Shown: positions 1 to 7,544 of the stretch, one piece after another | Position numbering within the stretch: the first letter of the stretch is position 1 | How the letters are laid out: each line of letters begins with the position of its first letter | From: SVEL01 sp045125245 | GTDB lineage: Bacteria; Bacillota; Clostridia; Lachnospirales; Lachnospiraceae | NCBI GenBank assembly: GCA_045125245.1 | Contig: JBGVNF010000060.1 | Coordinates: 1 to 64,000, forward strand | Reading direction: 5' to 3' | DNA length: 64,000 bases | Made by a program: the position numbers and the translations under genes | Notes under the pieces: generated by a model | The model's database searches: none | Told to the model about the DNA's origin: nothing | Seen by the model: the letters and a program-made list of their open reading frames with translations, nothing else

Positions 1-669
1 ATTTTCTTATTTCTAGGAGTAAAACAGGTGGTGATGGATTATCAGGCATCCATAAAAAATAAGAAAATGAAGTTGGAGCTGGAGAATAGTCGTATTACTG
101 TGATGCTTAGTCAGATACAACCGCATTTTTTATATAATTCGTTAACTAGTGTAATGGATTTGTGTGATAGTAATCCAAAGCAGGCAAAAGCCGCTATTGC
201 AGACTTTGCGGATTATTTGCGAGGAAATCTATCTTCTTTAAAGACAGAAAATTTGATAACCTTTGGTACAGAATTGGAACATATAGAAAAGTATCTGAAG
301 CTTGAGAAACTCCGATTTATGGACGAGTTAGAAATTGTATATGATATACATTCCAAGGACTTTATGCTTCCGGCATTGTCTGTACAGCCACTTGTAGAAA
401 ATGCAGTAAAACATGGAGTTGGTAAGAAAATAGGCGGGGGAACGGTTACTATACATACATCTGAAACCGAAAATGAGTATATCATTTGTGTAACAGATGA
501 TGGTGTCGGTTTTGCAGAAGGTGAATATGCAGATGATGGCGGCACGCATGTGGGGATTGAAAACATTAAGAAACGATTAGATATGATGATAAATGCCAGA
601 TTGGAAATTGAAAGTAAGAAAGGAATCGGGACAAAGGCTTGTATCTTGATTCCGAAAAGGAGAGATTAA
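1..669 (+). CDS. Sensor histidine kinase, LytS/YehU type (5' end missing)
   Basis: The reading frame is open to base 1, so the gene starts outside the window and only the cytoplasmic part is seen. The phosphoacceptor region QPHFLYNSL (His_kinase family) is followed by an HATPase domain with N-box LVENAVKHG and G-boxes DDGVGF and GIGT near the C-terminus. It should autophosphorylate and pass phosphate to the response regulator that begins 2 bases after its stop. The sensory part is not visible, so the stimulus is unknown. The first in-frame ATG in the window lies inside the protein and is not the true start. Confidence 0.93.
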   Translation: MFLFLGVKQVVMDYQASIKNKKMKLELENSRITVMLSQIQPHFLYNSLTSVMDLCDSNPKQAKAAIADFADYLRGNLSSLKTENLITFGTELEHIEKYLKLEKLRFMDELEIVYDIHSKDFMLPALSVQPLVENAVKHGVGKKIGGGTVTIHTSETENEYIICVTDDGVGFAEGEYADDGGTHVGIENIKKRLDMMINARLEIESKKGIGTKACILIPKRRD

Positions 670-671
670 AC

Positions 672-1472
672 ATGCATATCATTGCAACAGATGACGAACA
701 AAGTGCATTAAATGTATTAATGGGAGCTATAAGGGATGCGGTTCCGCTCGCTACTGTTCATGGTTTTCGCAATCCGCTGGATGCGCTTGAATTTATGAAA
801 GAAACAAAATGTGAGATAGCTTTTTTAGATATACAGATGCGAGAAATGAGTGGTATCGTATTTGCGAGGAAATTAAAAGAAATATATCCGAAGATAAATA
901 TCGTATTTGTGACAGGGTATTCACAGTATGCAAACGAAGCATTTGCACTTCACGCAAGTGGTTATGTGTACAAACCGGTAACAGCTGATAAAATTATAAA
1001 TGAAATGGAGAACCTGCGTAATCCTGTTAAATGGAAGGATACAGGTATTGTTGTAAACACCTTTGGGAAATTTGAGCTGATAGTGAATGGAGAAGAAGTT
1101 TCTTTTGGCAGAGCAAAGGCGAAAGAACTGCTTGCATATCTGGTGGACAAGCAGGGGAAATCGGCAACCAGAAAAGAATTGGCGTCAGTATTGTTTGAGA
1201 GGGAAGATTACTCTAGAGCAACACAGAATTATTTGTCGAAAATAATTAAAGAGTTAGTGAGTGTTTTAGAACGGGTTGATGCAGATAAAATATTAAAGCG
1301 AGGATTAAATAGTTATTCAGTTGATGTGGATGCTTTTAACTGTGATTTGTATGATTACGAAAGTGACAATGTGACTCCAGAGGAATTAAATCGTTTTCAG
1401 GGAGAATATATGAAGCAATATAGTTGGGCCGAAGTGACACTGGCAAGATTGCATTGGAAAAAAGAAAGTTAA
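672..1472 (+). CDS. Response regulator with SARP-like winged-helix output domain
   Basis: Residues 1-120 form a CheY-like receiver: acidic pair TDDE, phosphoacceptor in FLDIQM, switch Thr in VFVTGYS and Lys in GYVYKP. Residues about 130-266 resemble a SARP/OmpR-type winged-helix domain (VNTFGKFELIVNGEEVSFGRAKAKELLAYL region). The ATG at 672 is chosen because AAAGGAGAG precedes it and the receiver starts there; an upstream in-frame ATG would add 11 residues and overlap the kinase gene. The pair forms a two-component system. Its target genes cannot be told from the sequence. Confidence 0.92.
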   Translation: MHIIATDDEQSALNVLMGAIRDAVPLATVHGFRNPLDALEFMKETKCEIAFLDIQMREMSGIVFARKLKEIYPKINIVFVTGYSQYANEAFALHASGYVYKPVTADKIINEMENLRNPVKWKDTGIVVNTFGKFELIVNGEEVSFGRAKAKELLAYLVDKQGKSATRKELASVLFEREDYSRATQNYLSKIIKELVSVLERVDADKILKRGLNSYSVDVDAFNCDLYDYESDNVTPEELNRFQGEYMKQYSWAEVTLARLHWKKES

Positions 1473-1513
1473 TTGAAATTATTTAGCAGAAAGAGAACTG
1501 TTGATAATGAATA

Positions 1514-1550
1514 GAAGGCAGGTGGTTAAATCCGCCTGCCTTCTTGGCGT
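1514..1550 (+). terminator. Terminator-like hairpin after the two-component genes
   Basis: A 12-bp stem (GAAGGCAGGTGG pairing with CCGCCTGCCTTC, loop TTAAAT) is followed by a weak T-rich tract (TTGGCGTTTCT). It separates the two-component operon from the nad promoter. Confidence 0.7.
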
Positions 1551-1648
1551 TTCTATGTTAAGAAAGAATGAGAGAACAATAAAATGTCGCATATAGAGAA
1601 GGTAAATGATTTATAGTTCACTAAACATTGTTAAAAAGTTCACAATAT

Positions 1649-1705
1649 TTGACAAAATCACATAATACATAGATAATAGGTAATTGTTAATAGTATAACA
1701 ATTAC
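1649..1705 (+). promoter_or_regulatory. nad operon promoter with palindromic operator
   Basis: A -35 TTGACA (1649-1654), a 17-bp spacer and a -10 GATAAT (1672-1677) precede nadA. The predicted start point falls inside a perfect inverted repeat, GTAATTGTTA (1680-1689) and TAACAATTAC (1696-1705) with a 6-bp spacer. A repressor bound there would block initiation. A niacin/NAD-responsive repressor such as NiaR is the obvious candidate for a de novo NAD operon, but I am not matching a known NiaR consensus. Confidence 0.75.
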
Positions 1706-1723
1706 AAAGGGAGACCTAATATT

Positions 1724-2632
1724 ATGACAAATACTGAACTTATCGAGAAGATAAAGAAACTTAAAGACGAAAAGGATGCAGTAATACTTGCTCATTATTA
1801 TGTGGATGATGATGTTCAGGCTATTGCAGATTATGTGGGAGACTCATTTTATTTAGCTAAGGTAGCGACTAATATAGAGAAAAAGGTTATAGTTTTCTGT
1901 GGCGTTATGTTTATGGGTGAGAGTGCTAAGATTTTAAATCCAGAAAAAACAGTACTTTTACCAGATGAGACAGCTGATTGTCCTATGGCTCATATGGCAC
2001 AGATTGATAGAATAAATGAATTAAGAGAGCAGTATGAGGATTTAGCAGTTGTATGTTATGTTAATTCTACAGCAGAGCTTAAGATGCATTCAGATATATG
2101 TGTTACATCTTCTAATGCATTGGAGATTGTTAAGAGCATTCCAAATAAGAATATTTTCTTTATCCCAGATCAGAATCTAGGAAGCTTTATCAAGGATAAG
2201 GTTAAGGATAAAAATATTATCTTAAATGATGGATATTGTCATGTTCATCATGAGCTTTCAAAGGAGAGTGTATTGAAGGCTATGGACGAGCATAAGGAAG
2301 CGGTATTCTTAGTTCATCCAGAATGCAGAAAAGAAATCGTAGATTTAGCTGAATATGCTGGAAGTACAGCTGGCATTATCGATTATGCTACGAAGTCTGA
2401 TAAGAAGGAATTTATCATTGGAACAGAGCTTGGTGTTATGTATGAGCTTCGTGAGAAGAATCCAGATAAGAAGTTCTACCCAGCGTATGAGAAACAGATT
2501 TGTCCAAATATGAAGAAGATTACATTAGAGAGAGTGGCAGACGCTCTTGAAAATATGACATATGAAGTGAAGCTTACCCAGGAAGTTATAGATAAGGCAA
2601 ATGCTCCACTAAAGAGGATGCTTGAATATTAA
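1724..2632 (+). CDS. nadA: Quinolinate synthase NadA
   Basis: Condenses iminoaspartate with dihydroxyacetone phosphate to quinolinate, using a [4Fe-4S] cluster. At 302 residues it has the usual length. Three cysteines expected to hold the cluster are present, in VFCGVMFMGES, SDICVTSSNA and KQICPNMKK. The HYYVDDDVQ and TAELKMHSDICV motifs are typical. It is the first gene of nadABC, with GGGAG as ribosome binding site and a strong promoter and palindrome just upstream. Confidence 0.98.
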   Translation: MTNTELIEKIKKLKDEKDAVILAHYYVDDDVQAIADYVGDSFYLAKVATNIEKKVIVFCGVMFMGESAKILNPEKTVLLPDETADCPMAHMAQIDRINELREQYEDLAVVCYVNSTAELKMHSDICVTSSNALEIVKSIPNKNIFFIPDQNLGSFIKDKVKDKNIILNDGYCHVHHELSKESVLKAMDEHKEAVFLVHPECRKEIVDLAEYAGSTAGIIDYATKSDKKEFIIGTELGVMYELREKNPDKKFYPAYEKQICPNMKKITLERVADALENMTYEVKLTQEVIDKANAPLKRMLEY

Positions 2633-2656
2633 CACAAACACGAAGGTGGGATGACG

Positions 2657-3970
2657 ATGGATAATTATGATGTAGTAATTGTTGGAACTGGTGTGGCTGG
2701 TTTATACGGTGCATTATCACTTCCAAGAGATTTAAAGATTCTTATGATTACTAAGGATGTGGCAGAAAATAGCGATTCATTTTTGGCTCAGGGCGGTATA
2801 TGTGTACAGCTAAATGATGAGGATTATGATAGCTATTTTGAAGATACTATGAAGGCTGGAAGATATGAGAATCGCAAGGAATCAGTTGATATAATGATTC
2901 GATCTTCTAGAAATGTTATAAATGATTTGATAAAGTATGGTGTAGAATTTGAAAAGGAAGAGGATGGAAGTTATTCTTATACAAGAGAGGGTGGACATTC
3001 AGAATTTAGAATTTTACATTATGATGATGTGACTGGTAAAGAGATTACGTCAAAGCTTTTGATGCAGGTTAAAAAGCTTTCTAATGTGACATTTTTAGAG
3101 TATACTACGATGGTAGATATAATTGCTAAGGATAATGAAGCAAAGGGTATCGTAGTAGCAGATAGAGACGGCAAGGTTTCTTGTGTATTTTGTAAGAAAC
3201 TTATATTGGCCACTGGCGGTATAGGTGGATTATTTAAGAATTCAACTAATTTCCGTCATCTTACAGGAGATAGCTTTGCTATAGCTTTAAAGCATGGTGT
3301 GGAGCTAGAAAATATCCATTACATACAGATTCATCCTACAGTTTTTTATTCTGAGGAGGAAGGTAGAAGATTTCTTATCTCAGAGTCTGTAAGAGGTGAA
3401 GGTGCTATTTTACTTGATAAGAATGGCAATCGATTTACTGATGAATTGCAACCTCGCGATGTAGTAACAGGCGAGATTGTAAAGCAGATGAAAAAGGATG
3501 GAACTAAGCATGTATGGCTTTCCATAAAGGAAGCTATGGACGCCGAGGAGATTAAGGAAAGATTTCCTAATATTTACGCTCATTGCTTAGAGGAAGGCTA
3601 TGATTTGACTAAGGAAGCTATCCCGGTAGTTCCAGCGCAGCACTATCTTATGGGTGGAATTCATACAGATAAGAATGGTAAGACAACGATGGAAAATCTT
3701 TATGCTGCTGGTGAGACGGCATGCAATGGTGTCCATGGTGCTAATAGATTAGCTAGTAATTCATTGCTTGAGAGCTTGGTATTTGCTAAGAGGGCAGCAG
3801 ATGAGATAAGTCAGAATATTGCCAATGTCCAGATTGATAAGATAGATGTGGATATGAGTCAGTATGAAGATTTAAATAAATTAAAAGAAGAAAATAAAAA
3901 GATTATCTTAAATGAGATAAAAAGAAAGGATGAAGACTTTTATGATAAATGGTGTAACAATGAAGATTAA
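2657..3970 (+). CDS. nadB: L-aspartate oxidase NadB
   Basis: Oxidises L-aspartate to iminoaspartate, the substrate of NadA. The N-terminal FAD-binding GTGVAGLYG, SFLAQGG, and the C-terminal AAGETACNGVHGANRLASNS motif define the succinate dehydrogenase/fumarate reductase flavoprotein family. At about 437 residues it lacks most of the C-terminal helical extension of the roughly 530-residue enterobacterial enzyme, a shortening I believe is common in clostridial NadB. The ATG at 2657 is 7 bases after AAGGTGG; an ATG at 2651 touches that site and is less likely. Confidence 0.96.
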   Translation: MDNYDVVIVGTGVAGLYGALSLPRDLKILMITKDVAENSDSFLAQGGICVQLNDEDYDSYFEDTMKAGRYENRKESVDIMIRSSRNVINDLIKYGVEFEKEEDGSYSYTREGGHSEFRILHYDDVTGKEITSKLLMQVKKLSNVTFLEYTTMVDIIAKDNEAKGIVVADRDGKVSCVFCKKLILATGGIGGLFKNSTNFRHLTGDSFAIALKHGVELENIHYIQIHPTVFYSEEEGRRFLISESVRGEGAILLDKNGNRFTDELQPRDVVTGEIVKQMKKDGTKHVWLSIKEAMDAEEIKERFPNIYAHCLEEGYDLTKEAIPVVPAQHYLMGGIHTDKNGKTTMENLYAAGETACNGVHGANRLASNSLLESLVFAKRAADEISQNIANVQIDKIDVDMSQYEDLNKLKEENKKIILNEIKRKDEDFYDKWCNNED

Positions 3971-4799
3971 TGTGGATGATTACATTTTAAACGCACTTAA
4001 GGAGGATATCACAAGTGAGGACGTAACAACTAATGCTGTTATGAGAGAGGCTAAGAAGGGTAAGGCAGACCTTATCTGTAAGCAGGATGGTATCATCTGT
4101 GGTCTTGATGTGTTTAAGAGAGTATTTGAGCTTTTATCAGAGGATTCTACATTTGAGACAAGCTTTAAGGATGGCGATAAGGTTAAGAAGGGTGAGCTTA
4201 TTGGAACTGTTTATGGTGATATAAGAGTTCTTTTATCTGGTGAGCGTACAGCACTTAACTACCTTCAGAGAATGAGTGGTATCGCAACTCTTACAAATGA
4301 GATGGTTACAGAGCTTGCAGGATATAAGACAAAACTTCTTGATACAAGAAAGACAACACCTAATATGAGACCTTTTGAAAAGCATGCCGTTAAGGTTGGT
4401 GGTGGTACAAACCACAGATATAACTTATCAGACGGTGTCCTTATAAAGGATAACCATATCGGTGCAGCTGGAAGCATTACAAAGGCTGTTCAGATGGCTA
4501 AGGAATATGCTCCATTTGTTAGAAAGATTGAAGTAGAGGTAGAGAGCTTAGAGCAGCTTAAGGAAGCTGTGGAGGCGGGTGCTGATATTATCATGCTTGA
4601 CAATATGGATAATGATACAATGAGACAGGCTGTTGCACTTGTAGCAGGCAAGGCTGAGACAGAGTGCTCAGGAAATGTAACAAAGGAAAGACTTAAGGAA
4701 ATCGCTGAAATCGGTGTAGATTATGTATCTTGTGGTGCACTTACACATTCAGCTCCTATAATGGATGTGTCTTTAAAGAATCTTGTACCTATTGAGTAA
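3960..4799 (+). CDS. nadC: Nicotinate-nucleotide pyrophosphorylase (carboxylating) NadC
   Basis: Converts quinolinate and PRPP to nicotinate mononucleotide, closing the de novo NAD branch encoded here. Signature segments are DTRKTTPNMRPFEKHAV, KVGGGTNHRYNLSDG and IKDNH, with EVEVESLEQ and IMLDNM in the barrel. The ATG at 3960 gives 279 residues, the family norm, and overlaps the nadB stop by 11 bases, with GGTG five bases upstream. ATGs at 3930 and 3942 are alternatives with poorer spacing. The overlap implies translational coupling to nadB. Confidence 0.97.
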   Translation: MKINVDDYILNALKEDITSEDVTTNAVMREAKKGKADLICKQDGIICGLDVFKRVFELLSEDSTFETSFKDGDKVKKGELIGTVYGDIRVLLSGERTALNYLQRMSGIATLTNEMVTELAGYKTKLLDTRKTTPNMRPFEKHAVKVGGGTNHRYNLSDGVLIKDNHIGAAGSITKAVQMAKEYAPFVRKIEVEVESLEQLKEAVEAGADIIMLDNMDNDTMRQAVALVAGKAETECSGNVTKERLKEIAEIGVDYVSCGALTHSAPIMDVSLKNLVPIE

Positions 4800-4952
4800 G
4801 ATAAGTATTGATAAAAGTTATGTTATGGATTAAAATATAGTTAATATGTTGAGTGAAATATAATAATTTTTATAAAAAACATAAGTTAAAAATTATGAGA
4901 TAAAAAATATTTTAATTCATATATTACGAATAGAGATAATACGGAGACTTGT

Positions 4953-5762
4953 ATGGGAAGCATAAAGAAATTCTTTTTATTCCTTACAATGGTTGTATTT
5001 GTCGTAGATATTATACTTGTTATTATATATGTAAAATCTAATGAAGAGGGGGAGCCCATTATAAATGTACCAACATATGATGTGCTTCCGCCTCTTTTTT
5101 CAGAGATACCTACAAAAGAAACATCAGATATATCTATATGGCAGCCAGATACACCAGAAAAAGGAGTAATTATTAATATTGAATATTATAATCAGGATAA
5201 TTTTCCTACCTTTTGTGAGGGTGTAACTACCCTTATGTCGCTAAGATATATGGGGTATGATGTGACCATTGATGATATTATAGCGAAGGTACCATATTAT
5301 GAACCTAAAATAGTAGGCGGGAAGTTATACGGAGAAGACCCTAATCTATTTTTTGTGGGACATCCTAGAAAGTCGGATGCTCGTGGCTGCTACGCACCTG
5401 TTATAGAGAAACTTCTTAAGGAAATAGCTGGAGAGGATGCGGTTCACAATATTACAGGAATGGAGATAGAGAATATACTCACACAGTATATTAATAAAGG
5501 TATTCCAGTAATTTTTTGGGCAACTATGGGGATGGCAGAGCCAACTGAGGGAACAACATGGACCATTGAGCGAACAGGGGAAACTTTTAATTGGAAGGGT
5601 AGAGAACATTGTTTGCTTCTTGCAGGTAGTGATTCTAAGAGCTATTATTTTTATGATCCACAGAATAATAAGGGAATTATCGCTTATGATAGGGCAACTG
5701 TGGAGAAGAGATATGAGCAGATGGGGAAGATGGCGGTTGCGCTGGTGAAAAAGGGGAAGTAG
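4953..5762 (+). CDS. Membrane-anchored C39-like cysteine peptidase domain protein
   Basis: An uncleaved-looking N-terminal membrane segment (about residues 5-28) is followed by a Pro-rich linker and a Peptidase_C39_2-like domain. The expected catalytic residues can be placed: Cys in FPTFCEGVTTLMSLR, His in REHCLLLAG and Asp in YFYDPQNN. The orientation suggests an extracytoplasmic domain. No bacteriocin precursor or ABC transporter lies next to it, so a leader-peptidase role is not supported; related proteins are annotated only as C39-family. CGGAGA precedes the ATG. Confidence 0.8.
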   Translation: MGSIKKFFLFLTMVVFVVDIILVIIYVKSNEEGEPIINVPTYDVLPPLFSEIPTKETSDISIWQPDTPEKGVIINIEYYNQDNFPTFCEGVTTLMSLRYMGYDVTIDDIIAKVPYYEPKIVGGKLYGEDPNLFFVGHPRKSDARGCYAPVIEKLLKEIAGEDAVHNITGMEIENILTQYINKGIPVIFWATMGMAEPTEGTTWTIERTGETFNWKGREHCLLLAGSDSKSYYFYDPQNNKGIIAYDRATVEKRYEQMGKMAVALVKKGK

Positions 5763-5930
5763 ATGCTTGCCAGCAAAGTTCTTGTTTTTTTACAATGATA
5801 ATACTGATGTAGAAACAATTGAACAGACAAAAGAGTGCCCTTATTTTTACCAAATTGATTAGGAATAAATGCTTAAGGAGTATGGCTATATACAGTTTCT
5901 TACATATGAAAAAAATAGTTTATTTATATA
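5763..5930. other. AT-rich intergenic stretch, possible gene remnant
   Basis: No intact gene is seen. One plus-strand frame reads like degraded coding sequence (NDNTDVETIEQTKECPYFYQ) broken by two stops and then continuing (MLKEYGYIQFLTYEKN). This may be the tail of a decayed gene, but it is short and I cannot name a family. Confidence 0.25.
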
Positions 5931-6060
5931 TTTACAAATTAGAAGTATAGTGTATAATATAAATAGGAAAAGTGCTACCGTAAAGTAAACGGTTGCCCCT
6001 AATAATTTTGTTATTTATAGAATAACCGCTTAGTTGGAGCTAGGGCGGTTATTTTCTTTT
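5931..6060 (+). ncRNA. Candidate antisense antitoxin RNA of the holin-like toxin
   Basis: A promoter (TTTACA 5931-5936, 16-bp spacer, TATAAT 5953-5958) drives a transcript predicted to start near 5965 and to end at the hairpin at 6021-6060. It runs opposite to the toxin gene and overlaps its last codons and 3' end. Its 5' part (5971-6001) shares the pattern AGTGCTAC...CGGTTG.CCCT with the 5' leader of the toxin transcript (6237-6269 on the other strand). This layout matches type I toxin-antitoxin loci such as txpA/ratA. It is an inference from arrangement. Confidence 0.6.
6021..6060 (+). terminator. Bidirectional terminator between toxin and antisense RNA
   Basis: AATAACCGC (6021-6029) pairs with GCGGTTATT (6045-6053), followed by TTCTTTT on the plus strand. 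The toxin stop codon (6049-6051, minus strand) lies within the stem, so the two transcripts overlap here. Confidence 0.7.
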
Positions 6061-6168
6061 ACTGGAAAGTTTGCCTATGGTATATCCTAAAGCATAAGCT
6101 CCGCCAGTAAATGTTGCTAGAACTAGAGTAAAACTGAAAAGAATTTCAATAGTCACCATTTCAAGCAT
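6049..6168 (-). CDS. Putative holin-like toxin (type I toxin family)
   Basis: A 39-residue peptide, MLEMVTIEILFSFTLVLATF at the start and ending KLSSKRK, with one hydrophobic helix and a basic tail. This is the shape of the putative holin-like (Hol_Tox/TxpA-like) toxins, which insert in the membrane. AAAGGAGGG precedes it; the first ATG is only one base away, so initiation at the second ATG (6159, 36 residues) is quite possible. A minus-strand promoter lies about 110 bases upstream, and a convergent RNA overlaps the 3' end. Confidence 0.8.
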   Translation of the reverse strand: MLEMVTIEILFSFTLVLATFTGGAYALGYTIGKLSSKRK

Positions 6169-6279
6169 CCCTCCTTTACGAATATTTCTTTAATTGAAGA
6201 TATTTATGTAATCAGAGGGTTCAGTCCCTCTGGTTTGAGGGTCAACCGCCTACCGTACTTAGTAGCACTTATGGTATAT

Positions 6280-6307
6280 ATTCTATCATATTAGTATACA
6301 AAGTCAA
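6280..6307 (-). promoter_or_regulatory. Promoter of the holin-like toxin transcript
   Basis: On the minus strand TTGACT (6307-6302), a 16-bp spacer and TAGAAT (6285-6280). The predicted leader is about 105 bases and contains CCCTC/GAGGG hairpin arms, which could restrict toxin translation as in other type I systems. Confidence 0.6.
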
Positions 6308-6356
6308 ACATTAAGTTAGTTAAAAAAATTATAATGTAACAAATAAGAAAAACCAC

Positions 6357-6385
6357 TTGAAAAAAATCTATACTTCGTGTAGTAT
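6357..6385 (+). promoter_or_regulatory. Promoter of the ZTP riboswitch / purO transcript
   Basis: TTGAAA (6357-6362), 17-bp spacer, TAGTAT (6380-6385), placing the start point at or just before the riboswitch aptamer. Confidence 0.55.
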
Positions 6386-6393
6386 AAAATTAG

Positions 6394-6513
6394 CGTTCAC
6401 ACAACTGGCGGAAAGCTGATATGAATCAGTGGTAGGTAAACCTATAGGGAGTGTGAAGAGACGTAGCCGACCGCCTGGGCATGTACAGTAGGTATATGCT
6501 CAGGCGGTTTTTT
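6394..6513 (+). promoter_or_regulatory. ZTP (pfl) riboswitch with intrinsic terminator
   Basis: The aptamer (about 6394-6481) has a TTCACAC/GTGTGAA stem, the AACTGGCGG segment, an internal hairpin region and the hallmark CCGCCTGGGCA (6471-6481). The hallmark is also the left arm of a terminator, pairing with TGCTCAGGCGG (6497-6507) before TTTTTT (6508-6513). Ligand binding would sequester the hallmark and prevent termination, an ON switch. ZTP/ZMP (AICAR) accumulates when folate-dependent purine synthesis stalls, and the genes downstream consume AICAR, which fits. Confidence 0.93.
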
Positions 6514-6582
6514 CATTACATAGGGAAGCTATTAAACATACTATAAGATGAAAAAGCTACGACGGTTTGAGCACTAAAATAT

Positions 6583-6609
6583 AATCGAAGTTGCTTTGCA
6601 GCTACGATT
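6583..6609. repeat. 27-bp hairpin element, copy A (upstream of purO)
   Basis: AATCGAAGTTGC-TTT-GCAGCTACGATT, a hairpin repeated with compensating changes at 18584-18610 and 48467-48493. It ends 31 bases before the purO start codon. Confidence 0.7.
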
Positions 6610-6640
6610 TATTTTCCAAGAAGAAAGGATGGTAACACAA

Positions 6641-7357
6641 ATGAACATGTTAAATCTTGAAAACGAGTTAAAGGCAAATGAGTACCCAGGTAGAGGTATC
6701 GTAATCGGCAGATCTAAGGATGGCAAGAAGGCAGTAACAGCCTACTTCATTATGGGTAGAAGCTCAAATAGCCGTAATAGAGTATTTGTAGAGGATGGCG
6801 AGGGTATCCGTACACAGGCATTTGATCCTTCAAAGCTTGAGGATCCAAGTCTTATTATCTATGCACCAGTTAGAGTACTTGGAGATATGACAATCGTTAC
6901 AAACGGTGATCAGACTGATACAATTTATGATGGAATGAATAAGGGTGAGTCTTTTGAAGAGTCATTAAGATGTCGTGAGTTCGAGCCAGACGGCCCTAAC
7001 TTCACACCTAGAATTTCTGGTATTATGAATATTAAGGATGGCAAGTATGATTTCGCTATGTCTATCTTAAAGAGCAACAACGGTAACCCAGATTGCTGCA
7101 ATAGATACACATATACATTTGACGCTCCTGTAGCTGGTGAAGGTAGATTTATCCACACATATATGCATGATGGAAATCCACTTCCAAGCTTTGAAGGCGA
7201 GCCAAAGTGGGTAGAAATCGATGGAACAGATATCGATGCATTTACAGCTAGTGTATGGGAAAGCTTAAACGCTGACAATAAGGTATCATTATTCGTAAGA
7301 TTTATCGATATCGAAACAGGAAAATATGAAACTCGCATCATTAATAAGAACGTGTAA
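6641..7357 (+). CDS. purO: IMP cyclohydrolase, PurO type
   Basis: Closes the ring of FAICAR to give IMP, the last step of de novo purine synthesis. YPGRGIVIGRS and YFIMGRSSNSRNR near the N-terminus and the following RTQAFDPSKLEDPSLIIY segment are typical of the IMP_cyclohyd (PurO) family rather than of the PurH cyclohydrolase domain. The ATG at 6641 is 8 bases after GGATGG and gives 238 residues; upstream TTG and ATG candidates are badly spaced. It sits behind the ZTP riboswitch and before the separate formyltransferase gene. Confidence 0.9.
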   Translation: MNMLNLENELKANEYPGRGIVIGRSKDGKKAVTAYFIMGRSSNSRNRVFVEDGEGIRTQAFDPSKLEDPSLIIYAPVRVLGDMTIVTNGDQTDTIYDGMNKGESFEESLRCREFEPDGPNFTPRISGIMNIKDGKYDFAMSILKSNNGNPDCCNRYTYTFDAPVAGEGRFIHTYMHDGNPLPSFEGEPKWVEIDGTDIDAFTASVWESLNADNKVSLFVRFIDIETGKYETRIINKNV

Positions 7358-7544
7358 AGGCAACGAGGAAAGTATGTAAATATGTTGTGCTTGCACAGAC
7401 AGATTTATATATTTGACGAGTGCAATACATAAGTAACGAAGTGCAATAGCACGTAGTTACGAATGGATTTGATTGTGAGAGTTGCGAAGCAACGAAACAA
7501 TCAGAGTTTACAAGTAGAATTTGAGATTATAAGGAGAAAAGAAA
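7358..7544 (+). other. Structured intergenic region between purO and the AICAR formyltransferase gene
   Basis: Unusually long for an operon gap and rich in small inverted repeats: GTGCTTGCAC, GTAAC..GTGC-AAT-AGCAC..GTTAC (about 7433-7464) and GATTGT..GTTGC-GAA-GCAAC..ACAATC (about 7469-7501). None has a T-tract, so they look like stabilising or processing hairpins rather than terminators. Confidence 0.5.
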
